From Callipepla californica brunnescens (Eukaryota > Chordata > Aves > Galliformes > Odontophoridae), in the NCBI GenBank assembly GCA_023055505.1, contig JALIRH010000023.1:9058423-9122422 (forward strand): a stretch of 64,000 nucleotides of DNA, read 5' to 3'. The notes below the pieces were generated by a model. The model was not told the origin of the DNA. It saw only the letters and a list, made by a program, of their open reading frames with translations, and did no database searches. Made by a program: the position numbers and the translations under genes. This document shows positions 35,901 to 50,968 of this stretch, piece by piece (within the stretch, counting starts at the first letter, position 1; the number at the start of each line of letters is the position of its first letter).

Positions 35901-38900
35901 AAAACTGAGGCATAAAGTATTTCAGCAGAAAAGGTTGACAGCTGTTTGTATTTTACACAGATAAATTGCGCTCAGTGATCATTTATCATCCACAAGAGAT
36001 AAAAAGAGTATGTGAAGCAACTGGGAAAGGAGGAACAAGAACATTTATGGGATATAAAAAAGGATTAGACCATAGTGAACGAACAGCTGAGAAATCTAAG
36101 TTAGGACAGATGAGATGGTAAGGGGCAGGAGTGAGAAGTGAACGTTGATAAGAGTGAGAGGTTGTAAGAGAACAAAGGGCAAGTAAGACTTGGAGAAAAA
36201 TAACTGATAAGGAGAAGGTCACAACTTCATGTATCTTCTGAAGCAAAAGATAATAATTAAAGTTCCTTCTAGATGATTCTGGTAGAGATAATTAGATTTT
36301 TCACAATAAGTAAAACCGCAGCGAAAACTAATATGATGTATTTTAAAAATATATCTACACAACATTTTCAGTAACAACAGATCTCAAAGATCCTCACTGC
36401 ACATTTTCCACAATATCTCTCAGTACTGAGAAGGATACCAAGCTTTTTATTTATGTGTGGAATAATTATAGAATTAATGTCAAATCATCAGAGGCAGAGG
36501 TGAAGCACTGAAGACAGCACTCATTATGAAATGTTGAGAAGCCTGTGTATTTGAGCTAAAGAAGGAGAGATGGACTTTTTTATCTAGTGACTGATGACAT
36601 CAATTAGAACTCATTTTGTACTTTTTAAGCTATGATCACAAGTGAAAAATTAAAAAGATTAGAAGAGCTTTACAGAAACATCAATAAAAGTCAATCTGAA
36701 ACTATTAGTTTTTAAAGGGCTTCTATAAAAATAGCTTTACTGAGAAGAATTAAAATGAACTCGCGTTGTAAAAAAAATAATAATAATACAGGGGTTACAC
36801 TTGAATTTAGTTAAAATACAAAATCCCATAGTTTTCTTCCCCTGGATGTAAAGTAAGATTTAAAACTCCTGTCAAAAATTCCAAATTTCTGGAGATGTAA
36901 AACTTGGAAATGGTTGGGAAAGAGGAAACGATTGTATAGCACAAGAATCTCTCCCTGTGTGTTAAATTACAAAACTTTTGCTAAATTCTTGTAGCCAATT
37001 CAGGCCCTTTTGTTATCAAAATTAATTGTTTTAGAAAGGTTTTATATACTTTTATTAGAACAGGGACTGTAGCCTGAAGTACTTCTCAGGCTCTCAAAAT
37101 ACAATACTGAGTTCCTATTTGACTCAATTTCAAGTCCTACCCATACGACCCTTTATCTCTATTAAATATTTAAATATCTGAGCTGCAGAACTGTGAATGC
37201 TATTAACTCAACAAAGTATCTTGCACTTCTGTTTAGATATTGTACTAATTGTTCTTGATAGAGTCTTGTTTTAAAAATCCTAATTCTCAAAATGCTACAG
37301 AAAGTATACCAAATATAATAGCATGTGGCATCAAAGAAAAATTACCTTTCTTCCTTCAGGAAATTATATATCTTCCTTGTTTTAGAAATTTAAGAAATTA
37401 AATTATGTTACACTAAACATTAATTACTATAACATCCTGTCATCTCCAAATCCTAGTTTATCTATTTTTATTTAAGACTGATTGTGTAACATAAACTGTA
37501 TTTCCATTCTTATATTATTATCTCCATGTAAATTCCAATTTTAATTTCAAGTAACAGACTGAAAAGCTCCTAACTAGAAGCAAAGTTGTGTTTTTAAGTA
37601 AATATAGAAAACTTTCTTATGATGACTGTAATATCAAGGGAAAAGATACAAAATCAGAAATAGAATAAAGCTTTTTTTGTGCTTCACAATTACAGTGCAC
37701 AGACAAATTCCAATAATTCTGTGAATGTCAAAATCTAAGACTAAGAAGGAAAACATATATATAATATCCAAATAATTATTCAAACACCGTGATAACACTG
37801 ACAGCCTGTTTACCAGAACCCACAAGATTTTTATTTGGGACCAGATTTCAGAGACCGATGCTTCTTTTATAATCGATCATACATTACCTAAAAATAATAA
37901 CAAAAAGAAAACTAGTTTTATTACAGAAACACAACAATGTTATGGATCATCCTTGTTCCTTTGCAAAAAGACCAAATTTCAAATGGGTTACACCTCAGTC
38001 AGTTGAATGTGACTCACCTACCTAAGCAGTGAGTAATAATATTTTTTAAGCACTGACATTAAATACTTGTGTAATAAAAAGATGCAATATCTGTCCTTAG
38101 AATCACATCTTGTTTTTTTGAAGTGTTTGAACATACATTGCTTAGCTTAATTTGGCCTACAAGATTTAGGGAAGTCAAGTACGTTTACCACTTTTACCAT
38201 TCAGTTTGTAAATAAAGAAATGTAAGAAAAATATAAAGTTGCTAGAGATTACACAGAGAAGCTTTAGTAAAGGTAGAATCAAAATCCACTCCCATGGGTT
38301 AACCTGCTGTCCATCTTATTATATGCAGTTAACCCAGCCAGCCAGCTACCTGTTAATTAACCAATGCTCAGAGATGATTTACAGCATTCTTCATTTAAGA
38401 ATTAACAAATCTGAGGCAGCATGTTTTTCTCCACAACAGCAAGACTCACTCTGCTCTTTTCCAAGAGGCAATTTCAGGGCTAAAATGACAAATAATACAG
38501 TACTTGTGAAATATTTCCTTATAAAATTACTGAAATAACATCCAGCAGGAAACAAGTAGTCATTTAGCTATTACCATGTCAAATCCCCTTATAGAATGGA
38601 AGCAAATTACTTCACATAAATGACTACACCACAAAGGAGGCTCAAGCCTTTTCAAGTTCTCTGGTAAATCTTCACCTGACATTGAATATAGCTGGCAGAG
38701 TAACCTCACACACCTTTAAAGCCTCTCAGGAGGAAAGAGTAACATTATTGGCAAGAGCTTCTGACAAAACCATGTTGAGTGGGATGATCAGGCAGCTTTA
38801 AAGCTGAAATGCAATTTTCTTGTTGAGCTTCCACATTAGAACAGATTCTTGGTTGTACTCTGAGTCCTTTTATTTTGAGCCAGTAAATATACCCTTAGGG

Positions 38901-40010
38901 AAAAACACTATAAATAATCATGTTCTCATGGGATATGTTTCATGGGTGAGGAATGTTTAGCTCTGTAAGACCCTAGCTCCAGCAAAGCTCATAAACCTAA
39001 GCTTGACTTTAAGCAACATTTATTATTAACATCAACACTTGCATTTAAATCTCAGAATATCTTATAGTTTGTATTTAACATATAGTTCAGAGGTTCACTT
39101 AGTCAGAGCTCAAAGAAAAATAGGTAATAACATTCTTTAATTCTAAATGAAACTAATTACCAATGCTGAAATAATAAATAAGGAATATGACAAACTAGTG
39201 TACTGGATGCATTCAGCTAATTATTTGAAGGTAAAAACTGACAGTTTTTTTTATTGAGATTTCTTGCTTAGCAAGTAAAAGCTTCAGTTTTAGAAGAATT
39301 TCCACACAGTGAGTACTGGGTTGTATGCACATGTACATGTATGTGACACCAAACAGAAATATAAGCTTTAATTTTCATTTGGAAGAAGTTGTATTTGGTT
39401 CTGCATTATGTGCAAGGAACATTTGTTCATTCAAAGCAGTATTAATTTATATTGATCTTGATAAGAAAAAAAGACTGCTGTTAACAGACTGACTTTCAGC
39501 ATCATAAAATTGGATGGGTATACACAGACATTTTCAGAATTGATTAGAAAAATTACAGTAGTTGTGAATTGTCTTCCACATCGAGCTTTACAGCAACACT
39601 TAGTGCCATTTTTATATTTAGATGTGGCCAGTTCCCACTGAACAGTAAAGATAGAATGTTTACAAAAATCTCTGGGAGAATAACTATATATTTATCTCCT
39701 TGCTCCAACATCTGAGCAATAGTAGTACTTAGAATTGTAATTCGATAGTCCCACACTGATGCTGAATCATTTTATTCTAATCTACAAATTATATCAATTT
39801 TTGTAAGAGATAATGTGCATCTCCAAGGGTTCTTGTAACTACATTAAGCTCCTTTAAATCTCTGATCACCACAGTGAAAAACAGCAGATTAGACAAGGCA
39901 GGTTCCAGAACATGAGGTACTTAATTCAGTTCTCAGTTCCATTAATGCATACTTCAAAATAATTTAGAGACATCCTAGAGGCAATTCCTCTATCATTTTA
40001 TTAAATATCC

Positions 40011-40067
40011 CTTTCTTTTCCTCCCTCCCTCCCTCCCCTCCTCCCTTCCTCCCTCCCTTCCTTCCCA
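40011..40067. repeat. (CCCT)n / CCTT polypyrimidine microsatellite
   Basis: Uninterrupted C/T tract with CCCT repeats. Confidence 0.95.
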
Positions 40068-43000
40068 AACGTCCAAAGGGAAATAAGTAAATTCACATTA
40101 TTTTGTAACTTCCCATTATCTTTTTCTGATACACAGTATTGATGTGCCATATTTATTTGGAACCTGATTTATCTGCAAGACTAGTGACAAAATCCAGATA
40201 AAATAGATGAGTGCTGTAATGCACTTTTTTTTCCTTACACTGCTTTAAGTTGGAAAAGGATTGATTGTGAGTCTGCTTCTGTTCATGTAGATATTCAGCC
40301 TGACTGTTTGAGGAGCTCTGTTAATCTCTATCCTGGACTAACATCTTTTACAACCCTGGAAACATTCAGCAGTTATAAAGACTCTGGGACACTGCCTGTC
40401 AGTGCTGAATCTAACAATGAAAAGAACTTTATACCTATATTTTAAGGTAGCCTGGATTTATTCCTCTAGAAAAGGTAATAATCCTGCAGTTAGTGAAGAT
40501 CTCACCTTCATAAATTCTTCACAACATCATTTCTGGCCATAAAAACTCATAAAAGTAGAGGGAAAACATTCAGATTTATGTTCTGATTCAGCACAAAAGT
40601 TTGTGGACAGAATTCATTGTCAGGACTGCAGAAGTTGTGAGAGGAAGGGAGTATTTCACAGTCTTGAAAACTGTTTGAATAAATTCCCCTCCCCCCCACC
40701 CTCCATCACATTTTATACATATGCATGTTTCATGTTAGATGCATGTACGTTAATAAAAAGGATACAATCATAATGTCAATACAGGAAAACAGTTTTCCAA
40801 AGAAAAAGAATATTGGATTTTCTCTGCTTTAAATTTTTAATGAGCAATAGGATCTGAAATCCAAACCCTTATTTGTGTTGCTTTTACTCTTACTTGATCA
40901 ATTTGGGTCCTAGTCCGTTAGTTTGGGTTAGGGTGAAATATACTGTGCAAGTATTAGTATTGCACTGTAGGGAGTACTGGATTAAAAAGGATCCATAAGT
41001 CACTGTGATGAGTGCCTGGGAAGACATTTTTCTCTGCTATGTAGCAACCCTTTGGAGCAAAATATGCCACACACAAAACAGGTAGCTTTTTCAACCAATT
41101 TAAAGCAATCTAAAACACATTCTTATATAGAAAAGTAAAACTTCAGGTGAAACTCATTCCTCATGTAATGTATTAAAAATATAGTTACATCTGGTGTAGA
41201 CTATGATATATTTCTAGAAATGTATTTGAGAAGAAATTTTAAATGGTTTTGGATTTTTTCAATGGCTTTGGATAATCTTATTTATGCGGAGTTGAAAAGT
41301 ATTGGCACAGACTTGCTATCACTCAAACAAACAATAACATTAGTTGTCTTCAGCAGAACATCTGTCACCTCAGCAGTTGGTATCATTGAAGATTCACAAA
41401 TTTCGTCTTGCCAAGTTCATTTTGGTTTGAAAATGCAAGAGATAGAAGGAAATGAAAGTCCTTGTGGAAGAACACTAATGTAAAGAATGTTTGTGCTGAG
41501 TAAACTTTTGTGGGAGCTTTGTTTATCCTCAGAAGAAAATGTTGAAGAGAATCTCAAGTACAAATGTTAATCACCATAAAGAAAGGAGCATGACAAAGAA
41601 AACAAAGTAAGGCTTGGAACAACATCAGTGAAGGATGAGAGGTATGCAACTCTCAAGTAGTGGGATTTCAACTGGATCTGGATATTACGGAAAAGTATTT
41701 TCATTTTAAGCATGCATAAGTATGCAACTGCTCTGCACTGGTGACAGAATCTCCATTGTTGAATAGTTGGGTTTTTTTCATTTCTTGACTGGTGAGGGCC
41801 TGGAGAATGACAGTATAAACCTCAAGTGAGCCCTGCTTTGAATGACAGGAACCAGAAGTCCTTCCTAATATACACCGTTTTACAGGTATCTCTTGTAACC
41901 CTGCCTGATCCTCCAGAATCTGCACCTATGAAGCTCAGACCTTCTTAAGACCATAATTTTCTAGCAATATGCTTCCTTGTATTCCTTGTGTATGTTAAAC
42001 ATAAGAAAGGTAAGACTATTAGAAAATGGATGCACATGGGCCAATGTTTTCAGCAATTGAAATCAACAGAAAAACTTTCTCTGACCTAGTGGAATTCAGG
42101 TTTCGTTCCTTCTTCTATTTTGAGTAGTAAACCTTAGCTAGATTTTATGTCTACCGTTTTATACAGCAACTAAGATGAAAGAAGTATATTAAAATATTTC
42201 ATTTGTACTCCGTCTGGAAGGCCACTGCAAAAGTCTGAATATACTTATAATTAATTAGAGATGAATATGCATTAGGTTAATTCTCTACTGAATTTGTTGA
42301 AATGTGTCCTACCTGCCATCAAACGGAACTACATATATTCCTCCAATGGGCTGTTTGAACTGCAGTTAATTATACACAGTTGAAATTTAATTTTCTGACA
42401 TACCAGAAGCCATTGTGATACTTCATAAAATGAATCAGAATGCAATAGATTTTTCTTCAGGGCTTAAGTGTAGAAGAGATTATGCCAATTACTCTATTCT
42501 CACCTCCCTCACATGGAATATGTACATGAGTTCATACATGTTTGCATACAAATATTTGTGTACGAGTATAAATACACATGCATCTATACACACATGTATA
42601 CAGATTTAGAAAAATTATTTCAGACTCATATATGGAATTTAATTAATTAAAACTTCAACTATGAACAAAGTAAATAATGTAATTTCCTCATCATGGTATT
42701 TATTTTTTTTTCTGTTTAACACTGTTGTCAGTCTTGTATGGAAGACATACTATCACATGAGTGTTTTGAGTGAGTGTATTGCCTTTAGCAAAGTACAAAA
42801 AACACAATGAGACAGAAGCTGAGAAAAAAAACCATATTTTTTTCATAGGCATTTTAGTTCTATTGTTCATGATAAAAAATGTATTAAGCAAGCAATATTT
42901 AGTATTCCTTATAAACAGTCTACCTAATTTGAGTATCTAATGCCTCTCGTCTTCTGTATGATTGAGCTTTTCAAATCTGTCACTCCTAAATAGTAAAGTT

Positions 43001-43367
43001 AGAATGAAAAGATGGGTGTATGAAGAATGCAATTAGTTAAACTATATGTAAAAAAAATACAGGTTTACAAGATGGAAATGGTTTCTTAAACCAGGTCCTT
43101 TTGACAAGTACAAAATACATATTGAAAAATACTCATCATTTCTGATAATGTTTAGAACAGTATTTAATATATTATTTGACATTTGAATAAAATAATTCAG
43201 TGGGTATATAAAATAAGAAAATTATTTTAAAGCAAATGTATCCTTTCCTTGCAGTTTTTATATATATTTTTTCAAAGAGTTTCAGTGAAAATTAGGTAAC
43301 TTCTCAACTCTAACAGTGTATGGATAAAACAGCGTTTTTTGGGTACAGGATAAATCGAGTAGATGTT

Positions 43368-43391
43368 AATAAATAAATAAATAAATAAATT
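43368..43391. repeat. (AAAT)n microsatellite
   Basis: Tandem AAAT units directly followed by TTTAAAAAAGG. Confidence 0.9.
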
Positions 43392-44456
43392 TAAAAAAGG
43401 TGATGAAAACTACAAGATTCAGCATTAGAAATTCTAATCCAGACAAAGATAATAACAAATCAGACTATAGTATCTATACAAACAAAAATCAAGACTGAGA
43501 AAACCTATCTATACATTCCCTCTAATGTACAATAAAATGTATAGTGCAAGAAGAGACACAAGATGGCACGTAGTCTGTGTTGATATGGATCATGTCAAAT
43601 CCCATTAGTCTTGTACGTTAGTTCAATTTAGTTTACAAATATTTCAATCAGCTCCCAATCCCAAACACATCTTCTTAAATCATGTAAAATCACTGATGAC
43701 TCCTGGGTTGGTCAGTGAACTTTCTAATTACTGTCTATATTTACTATATTCTTTTTCAGTGACAGTGAATTTAATAAAGGAGAATAAATATAAAGCTTCC
43801 ACCGTGATCCACTCTTCCAGAAGAAGCTGAGATACTTCAGGTCTCTTGCAGCTGGTGAGGAACACTGGGGCCATGATTATGTGAAAAATCTTCCTCCTAC
43901 TCTCTGCCAAGCCAAGGGTGGTAAGTTGTCATTCCTACATTTATCCCTAAAATGGCAGTCTAATTACAATGTCTTCTTTTTACAATGAAATGAGCCTTTG
44001 CAGAAAGTGCTCTCTTTAATTAGCTCTCTTTTGACATCTATAGCTGAGGAATCATCTTAGTCAGATGCTAAATCTGCAAATATTACTGTAGCCAGTATGA
44101 TGACAATCATTCACTTTTGAATAATAATTTTCTGCATGATCACTAAGCACTTGAGGAAGAACTTCCATATAATCAAAGACAAGAGCTTCCAACCTTAGGT
44201 TAGATAGCTTAGCAGGATGTAGAAAACAAATTCTATGAACCTCAGGCTAGTAAGTGGTGTAGCATTTCAGCGTGAAATTAATCAAGGTGACAGTGGCAAA
44301 CAGCATTGGTGTAAAAATGAAACAATACGCTTAATCTTCATATCATTCACTTCCAAACTAAATCTTGAGAAATTTGTGATTATATCCAATACTTCAGCAC
44401 AGATGAACATTTCCAGCTCATATTTAGACAGAAAAACAACACACACACATGCACAC

Positions 44457-44481
44457 AAAAAAAAAAAAAAAAAAAAAAAAA
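44457..44481. repeat. poly(A) tract of 25, preceded by (CA)n
   Basis: An ACACACACATGCACAC run leads directly into the A tract. Confidence 0.95.
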
Positions 44482-46767
44482 GATTTGCACATGGTAGAAG
44501 AGGAGAAATAATATGTCATGGTACTGTCTTTCCTGATAACACTGCAAAGTTTTCTAAACCTATTGTACAGCATCAACATGAACTTGAATCAAAGTTCTTT
44601 GATTTTTGAGATATCTTTAAGTAATGAAATCTGGTGCTTACCTGAAGTGCAGAAAATGTCTCATTTTGTGTTCAAAATTAAAAATAGATGTTGTTTTCTT
44701 TCTACATTAGCAAGTTAAGATCTTGTCCACCTAGCACCATTGATATCAAACAGAATCAGTATGTGAGTCTAATTTGGTTCACACTGTTTTTATTAGTTCC
44801 ATTTAAATTGAACAAACATCTTAGTACGAGTTGGTACAGTCTCCATTTGTGATAAGTACTGGTTCACCCACCTTGAGAAATACTTAGCTCAAGCCATCAG
44901 AATTAAAGTCTTTCATCAGTGTATACATAATAAAAACTTTATAATGTGGAGTACAAACACAAGCAAGCAAAAACACAACTGACACACCTAGATCAAACAA
45001 ACAAACAAAAATAAATGTCTCAACTTCAGAAAAGGTTTTTCTTCCTCTGACTAGACAGTCAAAATTGTTTTCAAGAGAACAGAAAGCAGAAGCTATCTCC
45101 TGAGAATATTCCTAAGCAACTTAGTTCAATTATCTTTTCTGGTGCAAGCTCTGACCTGTGTTCTTATTCACATGAAACTTTTCATCTGCATAGATGCCCT
45201 CACCCAGTTGGGTCTCTGAAATAAAAATAAGGTATCTGTCTCATGCTATATAGCTTGAAAATATCCTTTCAAGAAAAGGGCTGCCAGTGTTTGGCAAATT
45301 AATGAGCAATTTGTTTTAATAGCTGTTTAGATATCAAATGTTTCTTTTTAGATAGACAGCTAATAACACTGAATTAGGTCATATTAAGAAAAAAATACTT
45401 TTCCAGTGTTAATAGTTTATCTTCTCATTTACTTTAGTTATTTCTGATTTTCCTCCATCTCTTTCATAGTTGTTCTAGCATATATCATACTACCAGTCAC
45501 TGGACTTTAAATTTGGTTAACCACTAGTCTTGTGTAAAAATAAATAAATAAGTTAGAGGCTGGCAATTTAAACTTCTGCTTGACTGGTTAGCTAATGGAT
45601 GAAATTTAAATCAGAGCTGCAAAACTGTTGCAAGCACAGATTTTGCAGAGCTCTGCCAATTCAAATACATTTTTCTGGTCACTCTAATGTGGGTATGGCC
45701 AAATTAATTAGAAAAGAAACTACTTAAAAGGGGAAGTAAATTAAAAAATCATTTATAGCTCCATGGAAGGGCAGACAAATAAAAATGCGCCTGTCTAGCA
45801 CTCCTTGGCCCAGTAGACCTTGGGCTATTTGCAGTTGGCACTGATTAAAGTATCCATCATGTTCTTAGCTATTCAAATACATTGAATAATTTTGTACTAA
45901 GAATTGTTAAAATCAGAAGCTGGATGAAGAGAACTCCCTGTTATTCATGGCATTATTTTTTCTTAGTGTATATACATCACAAGAGCACATTTTCCAAAGA
46001 TTATCTTAAAACAGTAAACACAATTCATGGGATTATTTTAAAATTTTAAACAGTACTATTGGCAGTATTTGCTCAAGCAAAATGAACATCTTTTGTGAGT
46101 TACTCAGGACAGATATTCTAAGTACCGAGAAAATCAACTAAGCTAGCTCTGTGTTAATGCCACAAGGGGCCCCAAAAAATGAGTTCCTAGCTTAAAAAAA
46201 AGAAGAAGCCTGATCAGAAATGACAGATTGTTTTAGCATCTTTCTTCAAAGCAGAACTTAGGCGGTGAATTTGCTCACTCATTTCTTCATTGGGTGATTC
46301 CATAGCTTAGGTGGTTCTCAGTTTTTGTTTGCTTATTTAGAACAAAGTCTGTTTATACTTAACTGGAAAAATGTTGATGATAGCATATGGTGTAAACCAT
46401 TGGAAGCATTAAGTTTTCTGGATTGAGAAGGTTTAAAATCACTGTTACTTACTCTGATGACATTCTAAATGCAGTCATTTGGCACCTGTTACAACTTTAA
46501 ACAGATTCTTGTTACAAGACTTTCAGTGAAGTAGAGCCTACCTGTCAAATAACTACGAATAAGCATTTCTTGCCTTCTGTCAGTTGTCTGGCTATTAGTG
46601 GTTCAAGAAATAATATTGCACTGAGGCTCAAGAGAAGCTAAGTATTTGTATAGGTATTTCTGCATTATTTTTGCTTTCGTGAAAATTTTATGTGCTGATG
46701 ACATGGACAGATGAAATGTGTTAAACACATTTAAACAGTGAAACAGTTAAAACCACATTGCTAAAAC

Positions 46768-46769
<2 letters not shown>

Positions 46770-46805
<36 letters not shown>
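46770..46805. repeat. poly(T) tract of 36
   Basis: Uninterrupted run of 36 T. No target-site duplication or recognisable reverse-strand retrocopy body adjoins it. Confidence 0.95.
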
Positions 46806-46807
<2 letters not shown>

Positions 46808-49800
46808 TACTTGAGGAAAGCTACAGAGTCTATTCAAGAACCTGGCTTATTTTATTATCTAACTTAATAGATTCTTCAGAGGCTAGTCAATTGTTTCTAC
46901 CTAAGTATGAAGAATGCCTGTGGAGTTCTAGTGCAGTCAGTGAAAGATATCTCTATACCTAAAATTAAAGTGTGGTAGGCATGTGTACATTTTTTTCATT
47001 CTTACTGTAAAAGAATACAGAATATCTTTTTGTGTGGATTGGGTTGTTTATTTATTTTGCTGAGCTGTCACTGTTGAAAATGTTCCCTGGACATGGGTTT
47101 ACCATTGACACCATACACAAATCTGCTGGTTTCAGTCGATTAGGGTTTCATGTCCTGAGATGCAGGAAGATGCTCCACAGGTGAATGCTCAGAGTCCAAC
47201 AGTTTGTGAATGAAAAACTGTGAAACACAGAAATTAGTTCTGTCTTTGTTCTAAAATAAAAATTATTTTCTGTCTGGTTGAGGGAATAAGCCTTAACTGT
47301 AAGAACATGAGAACATACTTAGAAAATACAAAATATGTCCTCAGTGGATGTGTACTGAAGAGAGTTTGTTTTACTAATAAAATGACAAGATGAGGTTCCA
47401 TGTTCTCAGATGTTTGGCTCTGCTCTTCTCTTATTGTCATCACCTAGGAAATATGATTTCTGTATGGCTTCAATAAAAATTGATTTTTTTTTTAAATCAA
47501 CCTTGCGTGAAAGAATTTAGTGCTTAATTCTCTCATTCTGTCTTGGTTTAAAAAAAAAAAATCAAATATATTATGGTTTTACTGTCTTCCCAGGTCTCAT
47601 TACTGGAATACATTCCAGTTCCTTCTCATCTTAACTCTTCTCTTCCACTTCTCTTTTAGAAATAAACTTGTCTTTTATAGAAAAATGTGAGTGTGAGAGC
47701 TGGATGGAAGACACTGTAATGAATACTATCAAGTCCTGCTGTCCTGATGCTCAGGACATTTGGAGTGAAGGCTGCTTTTAGGAGCATGAATGTTCAGCCA
47801 GAAAGTATTCCTGGAGAAATGGAAGAGTCAGAAAATTAAATGTCTGACACATCTTAGATAAAACTAAAATCAAACTTCTCCAGTATTTTGTTCAAACTCA
47901 ATAAGGAAAATTGAAAAGACTGAAGTAGTACAGGCTTAAACTGGTTGTTTTCTGATTCAGCTTTTTATGTCCTTCCAAAAAAAATTATTATTTTGACTGC
48001 TCAACCTTCTTTCTTGAAGAAGGATCTCACATTTTTAGCAAATACAATCTCTAACATAGAGATTGAGGACACTGTCCATTTTTCTACATGACTTATGTAT
48101 TAAAACACAACTTTGGTTCACTGTAACACTGTGTTAGTAATATAAGGATTCAGCAAGTAATATCTTGCTTCTTATTCTTTTGACGATGATAGAAACTAAG
48201 TTTGTCATTAGAATGTTTTTATGTATTTTACTGTGTTTGTTGTACAAATGGATTGGTGTTATGCTGTTGTCAGTCCTTAGAAATGTTTTATGATTAGCAT
48301 TTGAAAAGATTAGTCTTCACTTGGGGTTGGTTTGTTCAGAAGGATGAGTTATTACAATTGAGTATGTGTGTATATAATCTATCTTTGTTCTATTTACCTT
48401 CTTTCTCTGGCAGAAAAGGTGCTGAAAATTGTACAAAATTAATCCGTTATCCAGACAGAGACTATAAAATTGCTGATTTTAAATTAGCTGTTAAGTAACA
48501 GGGTAGTTTTCTAATTTGAGATAAACTGTTTATAATATGGGAAAGAGAGTTATTTCTGTAAGCTGTCATAAGAATTAATGGATACTGTTGTGGAGATAGA
48601 CAACACTAATCCAGTATACCTTCTTGAAACACCACTTGATATTATAAAAATTACTTATCAGTAAAAAGAAAAGTACTTGCTTTTTAAAAAAAATTTGCTA
48701 TCCTTTTAAAGTCTGAAATTCTCACCTTCCCTAAAAAGCAGACATATTTTCCTTTGGTCTGTGGAGGCTTCTCAAGCATGCACCATTAAAAACGTAATCA
48801 AGTAAAGAAATGTATATAAATACAGAAATAAGCAAGACTCTATTCACTTTTGCCATCATGGATGGCTACAGGCTTTTTTTTATTTTTTAAAGCATTCCTC
48901 CTAAAATTAATTTGTTCCTTTAAACATCGTGGTTAATTCCTCAGTTGAAAATTATTTACATGCAAAGTTTGACTTTATTAATTGGATATTTTAGCAATAT
49001 TTTCTGTTGCTTTCTAATTTAACCACCTTCTTTTCTGTGTTCAAATTAAGAATACAAATTTCTTCTTACCTGATAGAAATTCAGCATCACTGCTTCTTTT
49101 GCAGTAGATCACCTCCTCAGAGATTCTTTTCAGGAAACAAAATCAACAAAGCACTTGGAAAATTTGGAAGATGAAAATAATCACATAAAATGATGCGTAT
49201 GTGAACTTTGTTGAATTTACATGAGAAGCACTGTGTACAAAATGATAAAATATTTGTGCTGCCTGATGGAATGGGAAAGGAATTGCTTACATTTACGTCA
49301 TCCAAATACTGATACCCACTGCCATATGTGTTTTATAATCCTCAATTTTTTTTCCTTTTTTTTTCCCAGTAATAAATAATGGTTAGAATGAATTTGCAGG
49401 TTAGAAAAACTATCAAATTAAAAAAGATACCTGAAAAAGACTCAGGACACAGATCGGTAGGATGAAAAATAATCTGTAAGGCTGTCAAGAAATTCCTTTA
49501 TTAGAATTAATTATATTTTATCAATAAAATAATGCTTGCTGTTTAATTACTATTTTATATTATTTCCAATAAAATTCCAAAATTAAATGCAAATTGATTG
49601 TCTGCCTATAATATTTGTACACTTAAACAGTTCAAATTTCAATGTTTCTGCATTGTAACTACTTACTGCATTTTATGCTGACATTTTCCATGATAGTTAT
49701 TAGCCCAAAAAAGCATATTTTTCTTGTTTAAAAAAAAAAAAAGATTAAATTAATTCTATGTTATTAGACTATGAAGAAAAAAGTATATATTCTCTAATTA

Positions 49801-50726
49801 CAAAAGTCTGTAGTGTTTGGCTTGAAGTCTGTGTATCGCAATGGCTGAAACATGGCCTAAACCACTGATTGAGCACCTGGAGAAAAGGCCCAGTCAGCCC
49901 TGGGGGCACAGGCAAAGGCAATTCACTCCTAGCCCTCATTGAAAGGTTGACTGCCACTGAGGAAGGTTCTCTTGTTGGAGATCCCTCCTTTGTGGTTTTT
50001 TTCCTAAGAGCCTAGATTCTTGCAGATGAGTGAACATTCAGTTTTTTTCTTTCTTTGTATCACCTTTTCATTGTGTTGGTCCTGTTGTCTTTACAGTCTG
50101 CCTAGTAAATTGAGTGAGGAATCTAAAACTATACAATAGAATTATGTTCTGCTTAGAGGCTTTGAAAAACGGTTTCAGTTGTACATTTCATAAAACCCAA
50201 TCTTGTAGCTATCACTGAAATAAAATATATATTTCTGTGGAAAAGTGGAACAAAATTACCATTTTTATAGTCATTACAGCTTGAAAGGGAACTAAGATCT
50301 GCTACATATGTATTTTTAATTTACTTTAATTTCCTACACCAGTAGTTTTGATTTTATGTCTAATTTTCACATCTGGTCCATGTAAATGTTCTATTTGTCT
50401 TCAGCATTCTTCAAATGTAGTATCTGTACTTTCAAATTAAGTTTTAAGCTCTTCTTTTGAGATAAAGAATGTTTGTTCCTAGAGTATTCAGGGAGAATGT
50501 TCAAGCTGGATGCATATGAATACAGACAACAAAATTCCCAAATGTTATTTTTAATATTGCTATACTCATTTTTTTAGTACCGTAATAGTACTTGATAATG
50601 TATAAGAATAGCAAATGAGAATATTTTGTTTGGAGATCTTCATAAGGATACTTTCCATAACCCGTTTTTTCTTCTTCCTTGGTTTTATGCTCAGAATATC
50701 CTAGCTTGCACCCTAGCTCCATTCAT

Positions 50727-50968
50727 AGAATCACCAAAGTTGGAAAAAACCTCCAAGATCATCCAGCCCAGCTGTCCACCTACCACTAATGTTTCCCCGC
50801 TAAACCATGTCCCCTAGTACAACATCTAAATGGTTCTTGAATATCTCCAGGGATGGTGACTAAACCACTTCACTGGGCAGCCCCTTCCAGCTCCTGACTA
50901 CTCTTTCAGAGTAAATTTTTCCTTCCATCCAACTTGAATCTCCTCTGGCACAACTTGAAGCCATATAT
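50727..50968 (-). mobile_element. CR1 LINE 3' end, antisense
   Basis: On the + strand it starts TTCATAGAATCACCAAAGTT and continues through CAAGATCATCCAGCCC, the reverse complement of a CR1 3' end. It is truncated after about 240 bp near CAACTTGAAGCCAT. Confidence 0.88.

Larger units (their letters stand above)
28790..50725. other. about 22 kb AT-rich, transposon-poor, gene-free region
   Basis: No CR1, LTR or DNA-transposon fragment was recognised across this stretch, unlike both flanks. Open frames are short and unconvincing; examples are 30250-30564 (+), 31574-31918 (-) and 44235-44609 (+). Simple repeats are listed separately. Several blocks have mixed, non-repetitive composition with TAAT-rich motifs, for example 32330-32700, 38280-38830 and 45540-45890, as in conserved noncoding elements. 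This is typical of a gene desert or a giant intron. Confidence 0.6.

Noticed and set aside
40921..40935. GGGTTAGGGT as interstitial telomere repeat
   Set aside because: Only about one and a half units, consistent with chance.
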